51,534 nt of DNA from JAOAPY01 sp041492185 (GCA_041492185.1 JBGPWL010000026.1:1-51534), one strand, 5' to 3'. Positions 23,587-31,990 are shown, numbered from the stretch's first letter. Notes: a model not told the origin generated them from the letters alone. Numbers and translations are program-made.

Positions 23587-24975
23587 TCATGATCGCTCAC
23601 TGGTGCGCCAACGAGAATACGCATACAGCGCCGCGCCGACCAGTCCCCAGACAACGGCCAGTTCCAGACTCGTCAGCGAGTGGTTCGCGACCCGTTCGTG
23701 CAGACTCTGCTTGCTCAACGTTTCGATGTCCTGAACCACCTGGACCAAAATCATGCCGCCCATCGCGATCACTGAAAGAACTGCGCTTCCCAACAGAATC
23801 GATTTTGGAATCTTAACGGTAATTTCACTGTAAAGCTTCGGGTTCCAGCGCGGCAACAAGAGAAACGTAAGACTGTGCAGAAAGTAGAGCACGATCAGCG
23901 CAAAGACGGCGATGTTCAGCGCCAGCGATAATTGGTTGCTCACCAGAAGAACGATACAAGCGACCAAGGTCAGCGTCAGTCCGCGAATCGGCGTGGCCGT
24001 GCGCGGATTGACGAACCCGACCCAATTGGGCGCCAGTCGATCTTCGACAAACATGAGCGCGAGCCGCGATGGAACGAGTATGGTCCCGTTTAGAGCAGTC
24101 ATAATCGCCATGATCGCTCCGAAGGTAACAAAGCCTGCCGCGCCTGCCGGCAAATACACTGCGGCCACCTCAGCCATCGGCGCGCTGCTCGCCTGAAGGC
24201 GCGCGCCCGGCAACACGCCAAACGAAACTATGGACATCAAAACATAGATCAGCGCCGTTGCGGTGATGCCTTTGATCAGGATCATCGGCAGACGCCGCGA
24301 GCTGTCCTTCACTTCGCCTGCTGTTTGGGCCAGCGATTCAAAGCCCGCATACGCAAAGAAAATCGGGAGTAGGCTGGCGGCAAAACCGCGGTAGCCGTGC
24401 GTGACAAATGGAGTGTAGTTTGACGCGTGGATCGCGAACAGGCCGGGGACAATCAGCACCAGAATTGCCAATCCCTTGAGCGCGCACATCGCGACTTGAA
24501 TTCGCCCGAACCAGCGCACGCCGGCAACATGAATCGCGTAGAAGAGAAGCAAGCCAGACAAAGCCAGCCACAAGTGGAATCGCGTGTCCAGGCCGAGCAG
24601 ATTACTCAAATAACCAGCGAGCGCGTCTGCGAGATACGCGCCCGCGCCAACGTAAGAAATGATTTTGATCCACGCGCCAACGTAAGCGATTTTGAAACCA
24701 CCAAGCGTGCGCGAGATGTGCAGGTATTCGCCGCCGGGTTCGCGCCCCAATGGCGTCGAAAGAAACGCCGCATAAGGAACCGAGGTCGCGAGTATCGCGG
24801 GCACGAGCACCAGGTAACCGAGAATCACGCTGGGACCAGTCAGTACCCAGGCCTGACTGGTAACCTTGAAAATGCCTGCGCCGATCAAGATCCCGATCAG
24901 CGTAGCGTAGGACTCAACCGTGCCAAGATCGCGACGCAGGCGACTGACGATGTCCGGGGAATTCGGCGTTGTCAT
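23587..24975 (-). CDS. APC-superfamily amino acid permease
   Basis: A 462-residue protein with about 12 membrane spans. The N-terminal LIGILIGAGIFKVT and the GREPGGEYLHISRTLGG loop are typical of the amino acid-polyamine-organocation family (helix 1 G-x-G-I-F). It is probably a proton- or exchange-coupled amino acid carrier; the substrate is unknown. It is the first gene of a possible three-gene transcript running to the aminotransferase-fold gene, and its start (ATG at 24975) is 14 bases from the first hairpin of the transposable element. Confidence 0.85.
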   Translation of the reverse strand: MTTPNSPDIVSRLRRDLGTVESYATLIGILIGAGIFKVTSQAWVLTGPSVILGYLVLVPAILATSVPYAAFLSTPLGREPGGEYLHISRTLGGFKIAYVGAWIKIISYVGAGAYLADALAGYLSNLLGLDTRFHLWLALSGLLLFYAIHVAGVRWFGRIQVAMCALKGLAILVLIVPGLFAIHASNYTPFVTHGYRGFAASLLPIFFAYAGFESLAQTAGEVKDSSRRLPMILIKGITATALIYVLMSIVSFGVLPGARLQASSAPMAEVAAVYLPAGAAGFVTFGAIMAIMTALNGTILVPSRLALMFVEDRLAPNWVGFVNPRTATPIRGLTLTLVACIVLLVSNQLSLALNIAVFALIVLYFLHSLTFLLLPRWNPKLYSEITVKIPKSILLGSAVLSVIAMGGMILVQVVQDIETLSKQSLHERVANHSLTSLELAVVWGLVGAALYAYSRWRTSERS

Positions 24976-24988
24976 TAGTCGTTCCTTA

Positions 24989-25662
24989 GGGCCGTAGGCC
25001 CGGCATCTTTATAGAAATCAATCAACTAACAATTTCGAGGTCCGTCGGACCGGCATATTCCAGAAGCTCATTCAATGGGTTTGAATACATAACGCTCGTC
25101 ATATGGCACATTGAACTTGTCAAGCAGCGTGATGTACTCGTCATGAAAAGAGCGTCCCTTGTGATGTCTCTGCTGGCTCTGAATGTAGCGGATCACTGTG
25201 TCCAGTTGCGAATGTCCGTATGAGAATGCGCCAAAACCCTCCTGCCAGGAAAACCTCCCCTTGACCCATCGCTGTCGATTGATGAAGTTAGTGGATCCTG
25301 ATTTGATATCGCCTACAAGATCCGAAAGCTCGCTATCCGGTCGCTGCCCGATCAGAACATGAACATGATCAGGCATGTTGTTAATGGCAATTAGCTTCTG
25401 TCGTTGCCGACTGATGATACCCGTGATGTATTTCTGTAGTTCATCGTTGTGAATTGGATCGATGAGGTCCTGCCTGCTTTCAACGGCGAAGACGACTTGA
25501 ATGTAGATTTGACTGTAAGTGTTGGCCACTTTCGTTTCTCCCCGACGGCTATGTTCAGAGTATCAGCTCGAGCATTGCCAATCGGCGTGCGAATATGTCG
25601 GCCCTACGGGCCTGGACATCTTTGTGACTGTCTGTTCTACAAATATGGCGAGCCTACGGCTC
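24989..25662. mobile_element. IS200-like/RAYT-type element with paired end hairpins
   Basis: A 674-base unit made of two right-facing hairpins (gggcc-gta-ggccc at 24989-25001; ggtcc-gtc-ggacc at 25039-25051), a minus-strand HUH transposase gene, and two left-facing hairpins (ggccc-tac-gggcc at 25600-25612; gagcc-tac-ggctc at 25650-25662). Spacing within each pair is 50 bases. The outer-left hairpin is followed by CATCTTTATAG and the outer-right one is preceded by CTACAAATAT. Three other loci (12186, 22709, 40506) show the same layout without the gene, which suggests that this copy could have mobilised them. Confidence 0.8.
25068..25529 (-). CDS. tnpA: HUH-type single-strand transposase (IS200-like / REP-associated)
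   Basis: A 153-residue protein of the IS200/Y1 family. The HUH metal motif is His55-Val-His57 in NMPDHVHVLI. The catalytic tyrosine is most likely Tyr115 in VIRYIQSQQRHH, which carries the Y-I-x-x-Q signature. FGAFSYGHSQ is typical of the REP-associated branch. These enzymes cut and join single-stranded DNA at hairpin-marked ends. The gene is intact and is flanked by paired hairpins that recur elsewhere in the window, so it is a candidate driver of those repeats. Confidence 0.9.
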   Translation of the reverse strand: MANTYSQIYIQVVFAVESRQDLIDPIHNDELQKYITGIISRQRQKLIAINNMPDHVHVLIGQRPDSELSDLVGDIKSGSTNFINRQRWVKGRFSWQEGFGAFSYGHSQLDTVIRYIQSQQRHHKGRSFHDEYITLLDKFNVPYDERYVFKPIE

Positions 25663-25703
25663 TGAAGAATCTTCTTGAAAGGCGATCTGCCTCCTCGTGA
25701 TGT

Positions 25704-26924
25704 CTAGCGGCGCATCAGTCCATTCGAAGATAAGCCTGGATTGAGCACCTTCTCCGCGCTCTCAACGCCAGCGACCGGTAACCTGTTCGAGTCAATTAAT
25801 CCCAGTTGCGCGAGCACCGACGCCTGGTCCCAGTAGATGTGCTCATGCGCAAGTTTACCATCGCGGAAATGGACGATCACAACAAGCGGCACTTTGACAT
25901 GCTTTCCGGTTGGCGCAACGCCCGGCAGCATCCAATCCATCTTGATCGTGTGCGTGAATTCGAAAACCATTTCATCAACAACCTGATCGACGCCGATGGT
26001 GCGCGACACGGGCGTCATCGATGTGTCGGGCGGCATCTGCGGAATGAACCGTTGCGAATAAAACTCGCGCAACTGATCGTGCCCGACGCCGCCGGTCAAC
26101 ACGGGGACGTGATTGACGTAAGCGTCCGGCACCATCGTTTTCAAAGTGTCTTCGGTATCACGCGTGGCGAATTCGTATTTCACGTGCTCGTCCCAAAGGT
26201 CGGAAAGCTTCTTTTGCGAATTAGCGAAGCCCTGGCCCGCGAGATTGCGAACAAAGAGCTCGAGTGATCGGAGGTTCGCGAGTTCAGCAGCTTCAGCGTT
26301 GTAATGTTCGCCGCCCGGACGGCCGAATGCATGATCTTGCTCGAGGTAATCGTGAATTGTGACATGCGGATTTGTGTCGAGTGCTTGATGAATCTGAGCT
26401 TGCGCCTCCGGCGGACAGAATTTGTCGTTGCCGGCAATGTGCAGCAGCAGCGGCGCACTCAGATTCGCTGCTTCACCGAGCGCCTTTTCAATGCTGACGC
26501 CGTAGTAGCCAACCGCGCAATCAGGTTTGTAACGCACGGAAAGCAAATAAGCGAGATTGCCACCGAGACAAAACCCGACAGCGCCAACTCTCCCCGTGCA
26601 CGCAGGATGTTTCCGCAGGAACTCCAACGCCGCCGCCGAATCATCCACCGCTTTCGCTTCATCGAGTCCCTGATAAAGCACAAACGCTTTTTGCCATTCA
26701 GCTTCGGTCTGATCGGTTAACTGAATACCCGGCTCCTGTCGCCAAAACAGATCCGGACAGAGCGCGACAAAACCGCGCGCGGCATACCAATCAGCGACTC
26801 CTCGTAGGTATGCATTGACGCCGAAAATCTCCTGGATGACGACAACGCCGGGGCCATATCCGCTGGCAGGCAAAGCGAGATAGGCGTCAAATTCTCCACC
26901 ATCGAATGATCTAATCGTAACCAT
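25704..26924 (-). CDS. Dienelactone hydrolase fused to a SnoaL-like domain
   Basis: A 406-residue protein. Residues 1-235 are a dienelactone-hydrolase alpha/beta hydrolase with Cys119 in VGFCLGG as nucleophile, the Asp in AGNDKFCP, and the His in EQDHAFGRPG. Residues 250-385 form a SnoaL/NTF2-like polyketide-cyclase-type domain with LSDLWDEHVKYEFATRDTED and VVIVHFRDGKLAHEHIYWD. Both catalytic modules look complete, so this may be a true two-domain enzyme. The ATG at 26924 (MVTIRSFDGGEF) is chosen over an upstream extension that does not match the family. The AddA-like gene ends 79 bases upstream on the same strand. Confidence 0.85.
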   Translation of the reverse strand: MVTIRSFDGGEFDAYLALPASGYGPGVVVIQEIFGVNAYLRGVADWYAARGFVALCPDLFWRQEPGIQLTDQTEAEWQKAFVLYQGLDEAKAVDDSAAALEFLRKHPACTGRVGAVGFCLGGNLAYLLSVRYKPDCAVGYYGVSIEKALGEAANLSAPLLLHIAGNDKFCPPEAQAQIHQALDTNPHVTIHDYLEQDHAFGRPGGEHYNAEAAELANLRSLELFVRNLAGQGFANSQKKLSDLWDEHVKYEFATRDTEDTLKTMVPDAYVNHVPVLTGGVGHDQLREFYSQRFIPQMPPDTSMTPVSRTIGVDQVVDEMVFEFTHTIKMDWMLPGVAPTGKHVKVPLVVIVHFRDGKLAHEHIYWDQASVLAQLGLIDSNRLPVAGVESAEKVLNPGLSSNGLMRR

Positions 26925-27003
26925 TGCGATTCTTTCAGTCTCCGCTGTATTCAAAATAAGGTAAGACGAGCGGCGCAATTCTAACCCACGAACCGAGCCG
27001 GAG

Positions 27004-30000
27004 CTAGCTCTTACGACGAAGCCATTGCTGACCGCTCGCACAGAGTTCGAGGAAGTTGCACATGCGGCAATGCGTCGCCGGGCGAACCGGAAACTGTTCG
27101 GGCGCGGACGAGGAGATTATTTCCCGCATGGCGTTGTCGATGGCCTGCGCGCAGTTGGCAGGGTCGAGCAATTCTTCAGACAGATGAAACTCGACATTCG
27201 GATCCAGGAAATGGAGCGTTACTTTGAGGTGATTGTTTTTGTCGATCAATGAAGGCATCAATTCGCGCACCGCGAGGGCGTATGCCTGCATCTGAAGTTG
27301 ATAGTCTGAAGCGAGACGCTGCACAGCTTCGTCGATCGAGTTAGTACCCTCTTCTACCTCGTCTTGTGGGGCAGACGGAGAGAAATCAAAGGCGATCTGT
27401 TCGTTCGGATGTGTTGATCTGGGAGGCGCTTTCCTGGTTTCCGATTGAGCGCCTTCGGCGCTTTGCAGACAGGATGTCTGCGCTCCCAGCCTTACGCGGT
27501 TAGTTTTGAAGTCGATGATCTCAATCTCAAAGCCATCGTTCTTTTTCGTACGGGTGATCAGAAGTTTGTCTATAGCGCCCGTTAGAATTCCCAGCGGACG
27601 ACGCAAACGAAAACTTAGTTCACTCCAAAGTCCCGGGGCCGATTGCGGATTGCGGATTGCGGATTGCGGATTGGTGGCCGGCAGACCCGCCGCTTCAACG
27701 CGTTGAAAGACAGAACTTGCCAGATAATTTTGCGCCAAAGGCAATAGATCCGTGATCGCTTTGTCTGTGTCGATGTCCAGGAGTCGATCGACGAGTTCTG
27801 CTCGCCGTCTGCCGACGATGTCGGCGAAGCTGCGTCGCAAACGATCATCAGGGTCATCGCCGGCGACGAAAGTTTCACAAAAGCGATGGATCACCGCGCC
27901 CTTGACGGTCGCCGTCAAATTTGCCGGTGGCTCTGGTGCATCGGCATCGTTCCAGATCGCGATGGCGTCAGCGGCGGGCACGTGCAACACGCGATCGAAA
28001 TAGTACTGTCGCGGGCAACGTTGATAATTGATCAACTGCGTGACACTGAAACGATTGATGGCGCGGTCGCTCTCCGGCTCGATCGCGCGCAGCAGCGGAA
28101 AAGCCTCGGAAAGTGAATCAGCGCTTGCTGCGATTTGTTCCGCGGGCGCGTCGTCGTCCGTTCGCGCTTCTGGTGGAGGCGCGTCGGCAAGATTCAGCAT
28201 CAGTTCAAGTTGAACCTCGTCCGTTAGATCGACGATGCCGCTCTGTGTTTGGGTCGTCAGTCGAAGCGATTGCCAGATCCATTTCAGCCAGGTATCACTC
28301 CGGCCGCCGAGCGTATCGAGATCTTTAGCGGTGCCTGACAGTATCAATCGATCCTGAGCACGCGTCGCCGCAACGTACAGCAAACGCATGCTCTCAAACT
28401 GTTCACGCCATTCGTGACGCTGTTCGAAACTGTTGAAGGTGCAACCTGCAACCAACTTGCCGCGACCGTCAGGCACTTTCAGAGTAAGACCACGATGACG
28501 ATCCAACAAAAACCAACTGTCGAGCGGTTTTGATGAGCGTTGCAGATCGGGAATGACAACGATAGGGAATTCGAGACCCTTCGCCTGGTGAATAGTCATC
28601 AGGCGCACGGCGTTTGCGGCTTCGTCGATCTGGCCTTCACTTTCGCGGCTGCCGATCGCTTCAAACTCTTCGACGTAACGCACAAAGTCGCGAATCAAAT
28701 GCGCGCCTGAGCGTTCGAAGCGCTCGGCCAGTGTGAATAGCCGCTCGACATTCGCCAACCGTTGGGCGCCGTCGAAAGTGGCTGCGATAACCGTCAGATA
28801 CTCCGATTGCTCGACCGCGAACCGCAAGAGATCGCCGATCGGGTAATGGTGCCGCCGCGCAATCAATCCTCTGATTAGATCAGCAACGCCATCAAGCAAC
28901 TCGTGTTCTTCGTCGCTAATAAAGGCAACGTCGCGGTGGCGGCGCAGCGCGTGAAAGAGCTGGCGCGTTTGCGTGAAGCGACGGAGCGGATCGCCGCTGT
29001 CGACTTCATCGAGCCACGGCGCGCAACGCAGCGCCAGCAGAGCGTTATCGGATAGGCCGCAGAGCGGTGAACGCAGCACTGCCGCCAGCGCCAGCTCGTC
29101 AGTCTTGTTATCCAGAAACCGTAGTAGTTGGATCAGATCGGTGATCTCTTCACGTTCGTAAAAACCGCGACCGAGTACGGTTTGATAGGGAATATTTGCG
29201 CGCCGAAAAGCTGATTCGTAAGTTTGCACGTGCGTCATCGCGCGAAATAGCAGAGCAATGTCGCTATACCTCCCGGCGTCTGCGCTCCCAGGATCAACCA
29301 GCGAAATAATTCGCCGCGCTAATTGTCCCGCATCAAGCTCACGTGAAGTGTGCTCCGCTTTCGGATCGTCATCGTCGCCGGACGCTTCTGTAGTAATTAG
29401 CAACTCAACGAGCGGCCCGCTATCGCGCAGGTCACGTTTCGCAACGCTTGGTTCGTGCTCGACGTAACCTAATTCTTCAAGCTCCCGGCTCGTTACTTCT
29501 TCCCGTGGTTGGAACAGTCGCTCGAACAGGTAATTGAAGAAGTTGATCAGCGGCGGCTGACTGCGAAAATTCAAGCGCAGCGGCTTTAACTCTCCTTCGG
29601 CAGCCGTCAAGGTGTTGGTCATCTCACGAAACACATCTACATCGGCGCCGCGAAAGCCGTAGATCGACTGCTTGCGATCGCCGACGATGAAGAGGTTAGC
29701 GCTTTCGCGCCGGCTTGTTTGCAAAGCCAGCGCTTCGAGTAGTCTTCGTTGCAAACGGTTCGTGTCCTGAAACTCGTCGACGAGAAAAAACTTGTAACGC
29801 TCAGCCGCGCGGATCACTACCTCCGGCCGCTCTAACACGTCCAGCGCGCGCAGTTCCAGATCGTCGAAATCCAGCGCCGAGAGTTTTTGCTTCTCTTCGT
29901 TCAGCCGCTCATCAATGCGCCTCAGCACGTTGACCAGCTCGAGCGCGTATTGTTTGGCGAACAGATCGAGACAAATTTGCGGTACGCGACCCGCCAGTTC

Positions 30001-30915
30001 TTTTTCCCAAACCAACTCGTCCAGTGCTTGCACGTGAGGTTTAAGCTCGTCGCGCGCCTGCGGCCGGAGTTCTCGAAACCCTTCGACAGCGCGACAGTAA
30101 TCCGCTAATCCCTCAACCGCGGGAATGGTCTTGAGCAGAATCTGTAGCCTCGGCCAACTGGAACTCACGAGCGCCTGATTCGCTCTTTGCGCCGGCGTCT
30201 TTCGGCGCACCAGGAGAAAATCATTCATGGCCTGCGAAAGTTCGTCGAGCGCTCGCGCATGATCGTCTTCGGTTGCATGACTCTGCGCCGTCTGCAACGC
30301 GAGATCGGTTAATGACAGACCCTGCCCGCGAACTTCGCGATAGAGTTGCGCGAGCGCGGCTGCTAACTTGCCGCGTCCGACTCCGAGTGTGAGCCGTGAG
30401 ATTTCAACGTGGCCGGAGCTGATGAACTCGGTGAGCGCTTGCTCGACTACCGATTCCAGCAGCATCGCCGCGCGGTGCTCGTCGAGTAAGAGAAATTGCG
30501 GATCGACGCGTGCCTCAACCGGAAATTCACGCAGCAACCGGGCGCAAAAACCATGAATGGTCGTGATCACTGCGCCATCGAGCGTGCGTTTGTAATCGAG
30601 CCAACGCTTTCTCTCTTTTGCTGAGATCGTTTGCAGAATGTAATTGAGTTGCTCTCTGAGACGCTCGCGCATCTCATTGGCGGCGCGATTGGTGAAGGTG
30701 ATGGCGACGATCTGATCGATCGAAAGCTTATGCTCGCGCAGGATGTGCAGGTAACGCTCGACCAGCACCGTCGTCTTGCCAGAGCCCGGACCAGCCGTCA
30801 CGGAAATGTGCCGGTCGATTGAGTAAGCAGCAGCAGCTTGCTCTGGTTCTAGTTGTTTTACGTGTGCTGAAGCACTCAACGTTGTTTGAAGATCACGACC
30901 GCGACTCCCATTCAT
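27004..30915 (-). CDS. addA: AddA/RecB-like helicase-nuclease with a C-terminal Fe-S PD-(D/E)XK domain
   Basis: A protein of about 1303 residues of the UvrD-RecB superfamily 1A. Walker A AGPGSGKTT is at residues 41-49, the DEFQDT box starts at Asp380, GDRKQSIYGFRGAD follows, and TIHQAKGLEFP and AATRAQDRLIL mark the C-terminal helicase motifs. The C-terminal nuclease has Asp1135 in IIDFKTN. Cys967 together with Cys1283, Cys1286 and Cys1292 matches the Fe-S cluster seen in AddB and Cas4-type nucleases. With the AddB-like partner it should resect double-strand ends. The ATG at 30915 overlaps the hicA end by 23 bases. Repeat insertions (27465-27489, 27641-27674) lie in the nuclease domain, beside the DFKTN motif. 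Confidence 0.9.
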   Translation of the reverse strand: MNGSRGRDLQTTLSASAHVKQLEPEQAAAAYSIDRHISVTAGPGSGKTTVLVERYLHILREHKLSIDQIVAITFTNRAANEMRERLREQLNYILQTISAKERKRWLDYKRTLDGAVITTIHGFCARLLREFPVEARVDPQFLLLDEHRAAMLLESVVEQALTEFISSGHVEISRLTLGVGRGKLAAALAQLYREVRGQGLSLTDLALQTAQSHATEDDHARALDELSQAMNDFLLVRRKTPAQRANQALVSSSWPRLQILLKTIPAVEGLADYCRAVEGFRELRPQARDELKPHVQALDELVWEKELAGRVPQICLDLFAKQYALELVNVLRRIDERLNEEKQKLSALDFDDLELRALDVLERPEVVIRAAERYKFFLVDEFQDTNRLQRRLLEALALQTSRRESANLFIVGDRKQSIYGFRGADVDVFREMTNTLTAAEGELKPLRLNFRSQPPLINFFNYLFERLFQPREEVTSRELEELGYVEHEPSVAKRDLRDSGPLVELLITTEASGDDDDPKAEHTSRELDAGQLARRIISLVDPGSADAGRYSDIALLFRAMTHVQTYESAFRRANIPYQTVLGRGFYEREEITDLIQLLRFLDNKTDELALAAVLRSPLCGLSDNALLALRCAPWLDEVDSGDPLRRFTQTRQLFHALRRHRDVAFISDEEHELLDGVADLIRGLIARRHHYPIGDLLRFAVEQSEYLTVIAATFDGAQRLANVERLFTLAERFERSGAHLIRDFVRYVEEFEAIGSRESEGQIDEAANAVRLMTIHQAKGLEFPIVVIPDLQRSSKPLDSWFLLDRHRGLTLKVPDGRGKLVAGCTFNSFEQRHEWREQFESMRLLYVAATRAQDRLILSGTAKDLDTLGGRSDTWLKWIWQSLRLTTQTQSGIVDLTDEVQLELMLNLADAPPPEARTDDDAPAEQIAASADSLSEAFPLLRAIEPESDRAINRFSVTQLINYQRCPRQYYFDRVLHVPAADAIAIWNDADAPEPPANLTATVKGAVIHRFCETFVAGDDPDDRLRRSFADIVGRRRAELVDRLLDIDTDKAITDLLPLAQNYLASSVFQRVEAAGLPATNPQSAIRNPQSAPGLWSELSFRLRRPLGILTGAIDKLLITRTKKNDGFEIEIIDFKTNRVRLGAQTSCLQSAEGAQSETRKAPPRSTHPNEQIAFDFSPSAPQDEVEEGTNSIDEAVQRLASDYQLQMQAYALAVRELMPSLIDKNNHLKVTLHFLDPNVEFHLSEELLDPANCAQAIDNAMREIISSSAPEQFPVRPATHCRMCNFLELCASGQQWLRRKS
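27465..27489. repeat. Palindromic element inside addA, related to those in lhr
   Basis: Twenty-five bases matching the lhr palindrome (4769-4793) except at two positions, which are paired partners in the hairpin stem: g to a on one arm and c to t on the other, so pairing is kept. In this gene it is read on the minus strand as LGAQTSCLQ, a different frame from that used in lhr. A shorter 14-base piece of the same sequence occurs at 29278-29291 in the same gene. Confidence 0.85.
27641..27674. repeat. Heptanucleotide tandem repeat inside addA
   Basis: Four perfect copies of gattgcg followed by a partial copy. On the minus strand it codes NPQSAIRNPQSA. As in lhr, the unit length is 7, so a copy-number change would break the frame; the region lies in a loop between the Fe-S nuclease segments. 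Confidence 0.85.
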
Positions 30916-31126
30916 CCAAAAGAATTTCCCGACCGACGATCCTCTCAACTTCGCGAATCATCATGCGCAGCTGAGGAACGGAATAGTCCTTATTCGATGG
31001 AATGGCGAGGCGGTGATTAGCGTAAACCATAAATTGGTGCTTCGATCCCGAATACAAACCGACGAAGCCGAGCTGCCGAAGCCGCCGCACAAAGTCGTTG
31101 CGCTTACACGGCCTCCACTGGCTCAT
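30893..31126 (-). CDS. hicA: HicA-type mRNA interferase toxin
   Basis: A 77-residue protein with the double-stranded RNA-binding-like HicA fold: LRQLGFVGLYSGSKHQFMVY with catalytic His30, then LAIPSNKDYSVPQLRMMIRE. HicA toxins cleave mRNA and are neutralised by HicB. It overlaps hicB by 23 bases upstream and the AddA-like gene by 23 bases downstream, so it is translationally embedded in the recombination operon. Confidence 0.88.
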   Translation of the reverse strand: MSQWRPCKRNDFVRRLRQLGFVGLYSGSKHQFMVYANHRLAIPSNKDYSVPQLRMMIREVERIVGREILLDEWESRS

Positions 31127-31376
31127 ACTCCGGCTCCTTGTTCAGGTCTATGCCGTCGACGATGGGCAGGCTGTGTCCCAACTTGAGACCCACGAGGATC
31201 CAGTCCTCCAGGGTCGAACGCAACTCAGCTTCGCAGTCCTTTAACGTCGCGCCAAAAGCTACGACCCCTTTACAGGAAGCGATTCCGCCAGCGAAGGAGC
31301 CGTCCTCCAGCTTGTCATACTCAGCTTCGGCGATCGCTCGGTCGATGTAATCAGTAAGGATGTAATGCGCGCTCAT
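31104..31376 (-). CDS. hicB: HicB-like antitoxin
   Basis: A 90-residue protein with the HicB_lk pattern (LEDGSFAGGIASCKGVVAFG, then CEAELRSTLEDWILVGLKLG). It lacks the C-terminal helix-turn-helix or ribbon-helix-helix seen in DNA-binding HicB proteins, so autoregulation is uncertain. Its ATG overlaps the stop of the preceding unknown gene as ATGA, indicating coupled translation. Confidence 0.85.
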   Translation of the reverse strand: MSAHYILTDYIDRAIAEAEYDKLEDGSFAGGIASCKGVVAFGATLKDCEAELRSTLEDWILVGLKLGHSLPIVDGIDLNKEPEYEPVEAV

Positions 31377-31990
31377 AACAACCTCTCAGGTTTGTAACGA
31401 TAGCAATGTCTAGGTTCTAAGACAAGGAATCCATTCCGTGAGATTCGAAAGTATCCCCGGTACATGTGGATATCCCTGGATTCGTTTTTCGGATTCAGGG
31501 GGATTGCCTTGGTCGCGAACGGTTTGGGTAGCTTAAGACCTTTTGTGATTCGACTGTCGATGTACCAATGTGCCTGGTGCTTGCCGAGTTTTTTCTCGAT
31601 ATCGAAACAGTTTCCCATTGCCCAGCTAGACGTCTTCAAGACAACTGCACGATCTGCAGCGCTGTCTGGGTTGGGAAAAGCTCGACCTTTCACGGAAATC
31701 ACATATGAGCAGGTACCAAGTTCCTGATCGAGATCTCGTTTGAATTCGCTGAGTTCCAGTATGAGTTTGCGACGCTTCGCAGCTGGTGTAGTAACGTAAG
31801 ACAGCAAGAGAATTGAATCGTTCCAAACATAGCCATAGCAGTGATTCGGCAAGCTCTTGTCAATCCTATCCAGGGCAAATTTGTGCAACTTGCGCATCAA
31901 CTTGGAGGCTGCACCAGTCTCGGCCTGCTCCTTGATGTTGGGCAAGTCAAAATAAGACACAATGCAAGGTCGCCATTTGCTACTTGTCAT
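31373..31990 (-). CDS. Unknown protein inside the AddAB operon
   Basis: A 205-residue protein (start ATG at 31990; a TTG at 32008 would add six residues). I do not recognise its family. A mixed alpha/beta pattern is visible: CIVSYFDLPNIKEQ, a helical stretch, then GYVWNDSILLLSYV, and a later GTCSYVISVKG strand. The first part loosely recalls a palm or cyclase-type beta-alpha-beta fold, but no metal-binding pair is clear. It starts 45 bases after the AddB-like stop and ends overlapping hicB, so it belongs to the same transcript. Its placement next to HicAB might make it part of a toxin or defence cassette. Confidence 0.55.
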   Translation of the reverse strand: MTSSKWRPCIVSYFDLPNIKEQAETGAASKLMRKLHKFALDRIDKSLPNHCYGYVWNDSILLLSYVTTPAAKRRKLILELSEFKRDLDQELGTCSYVISVKGRAFPNPDSAADRAVVLKTSSWAMGNCFDIEKKLGKHQAHWYIDSRITKGLKLPKPFATKAIPLNPKNESRDIHMYRGYFRISRNGFLVLEPRHCYRYKPERLL

